From contig JAPULD010000202.1 in the NCBI GenBank assembly GCA_027295365.1, positions 1 to 14,367 of the forward strand: DNA of 14,367 nt, read 5' to 3'. This document shows, piece by piece, positions 13,533-14,367 of this stretch. Source of the DNA: Planctomycetota bacterium. Its GTDB lineage: Bacteria > Planctomycetota > Phycisphaerae > Phycisphaerales > SM1A02. Position 1 is the stretch's first letter. Each line of letters opens with the position of its first letter. The translations under genes were made by a program, and so were the position numbers. Under the pieces are notes generated by a model. It was not told where the DNA came from. It did no database searches and worked only from the letters and a program-made list of their open reading frames with translations.

Positions 13533-13691
13533 GGGGGGTATTTCAGAATCGACTAAGCAGCTAGTGTATCGAAGTCCATCAGGAGAGAACAGTCATCAGT
13601 CGCAATTGGAAATGACTGACAAACTGATTTCCCTTCATACAATGCGACCCACTTTTCGAACTTCCTCGACCCTTGCCCAGGAGCCGCGGCG

Positions 13692-14367
13692 ATGCCAAAC
13701 GCCATACCCACCATTCCCGTTCCCGAAAACGAACCCGTGCTGGGGTTTCTGCCCGGATCACTCGAGCGGAAGACACTGAACACCGAGCTCAAGCGTCTTG
13801 GTTCCGAGCCCATCGAAATCCCCCTCATTATCGGGGGCCAGGAAGTGCGGACCGGGATCACGGTAGACGCGGTCGTACCCCATGATCATGGGCATGTGCT
13901 GGCCAAGGTGCACCAAGCTGGGCCAGAAGAGGTCGCTGAGGCGATCCGAACGTCGGTCGAGGCCCAGCATGATTGGTCGAGGATGCCTTATGAAGCAAGG
14001 GCGGCGATCTTTCTGAAAGCCGCGGATCTGCTGGCAGGTCCCTGGCGGAAGACGTTCAACGCCTCGACGATGCTCAATCAGTCCAAGACCTGCCACCAGG
14101 CTGAGATCGACGCGAGTTGCGAATTGATCGACTTCTTCAAGTTCAACTGCATGTACATGCAACAGATTTACCAGCAGGTGCAGCCTCCGGTTCCGGGGGG
14201 AGGAGCTGCAGGGGGCGTTTGGAACCAGGTCGAGTGCCGTCCTCTTGAAGGCTTCGTCTATTCGATCACGCCTTTCAACTTCACCAGCATCGCGGCGAAC
14301 TTGCCCCATGCTCCCGTGTTGATGGGAGGCGTTTCGGTCTGGAAGCCTTCGCCCAGTTCGCTGTTCA
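13692..14367 (+). CDS. pruA: L-glutamate gamma-semialdehyde (P5C) dehydrogenase, 3' end outside window
   Basis: The first 225 codons of an NAD-dependent aldehyde dehydrogenase that oxidises glutamate gamma-semialdehyde to glutamate in proline breakdown. The frame stays open to the window end. Motifs match the stand-alone P5CDH/ALDH4A1 type: NEPVLGFLPGSLERKTL near the start, IPLIIGGQEVRTG, VPHDHGHVLAKVHQA, RAAIFLKAADLLAGPWR, MLNQSKTCHQAEIDASCELI, DFFKFNCMYMQQ, PLEGFVYSITPFNFTSIAAN and VSVWKPSPSS (start of the Rossmann region). The PFNFT motif marks the conserved ALDH Asn region; the catalytic Cys lies outside. The bifunctional PutA arrangement is excluded, since no proline dehydrogenase domain precedes it. 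The ATG at 13692 has AGGAG at 13679-13683 with eight bases spacing, a good ribosome binding site. Divergent from accA. Confidence 0.93.
   Translation, partial: MPNAIPTIPVPENEPVLGFLPGSLERKTLNTELKRLGSEPIEIPLIIGGQEVRTGITVDAVVPHDHGHVLAKVHQAGPEEVAEAIRTSVEAQHDWSRMPYEARAAIFLKAADLLAGPWRKTFNASTMLNQSKTCHQAEIDASCELIDFFKFNCMYMQQIYQQVQPPVPGGGAAGGVWNQVECRPLEGFVYSITPFNFTSIAANLPHAPVLMGGVSVWKPSPSSLF

Overview
The window looks like chromosome of a planctomycete, most likely of the Phycisphaerae type. The main clues are a membrane protein with two Cys4 zinc ribbons carrying the CxxCxYNLRGL signature, an ECF sigma factor of the 'AADLTQSF...RGxFRTFLL' kind common in planctomycetes, a DksA/TraR protein with a long lysine-rich tail and an almost Cys-less zinc finger, and a eukaryote-like P5C dehydrogenase. 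Genus cannot be told from this sequence. The DNA is GC-rich, and the 4750-5170 stretch is visibly AT-richer than the genes around it.

Layout. Positions 1-937 hold the 3' part of an unrecognised helical protein (+). Converging on it is a minus-strand cluster read from 4635 down to 950: a secreted M1-family metallopeptidase, a DUF6702-type exported protein that overlaps its stop codon, and the double-zinc-ribbon membrane protein. An AT-rich gap with one doubtful small ORF separates this from a LysR regulator (5173-6165, +) whose leader has two dyads.

Positions 6166-9480 look like a scarred accessory region. They hold an ECF sigma factor lacking its N-terminus (-), a C-terminal fragment of a surface-type protein facing away from it (+), an intact two-TM potassium channel with a long 11-residue-period repeat domain (+, TTG start), a frameshifted 3' remnant of a tyrosine recombinase, and then a tRNA-Ser/tRNA-Pro pair on the minus strand with a clear intrinsic terminator. 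The integrase remnant lies on the 3' side of tRNA-Pro, as expected of an element that once used that tRNA as its attachment site.

From 9838 on the content is core: truB (+); a converging lspA plus DksA-like operon (-) with overlapping stop and start codons and a good sigma-70-type promoter; accA (-); and, divergent from accA, the 5' part of a pruA-type L-glutamate gamma-semialdehyde dehydrogenase (+) running off the window end.

No wholly new multi-gene system is obvious. The best leads are the repeat-domain K+ channel in the scarred island, the dyad-rich promoter and leader of the DksA-like/lspA operon, and the head-to-head truncated sigma factor and surface-protein remnants.
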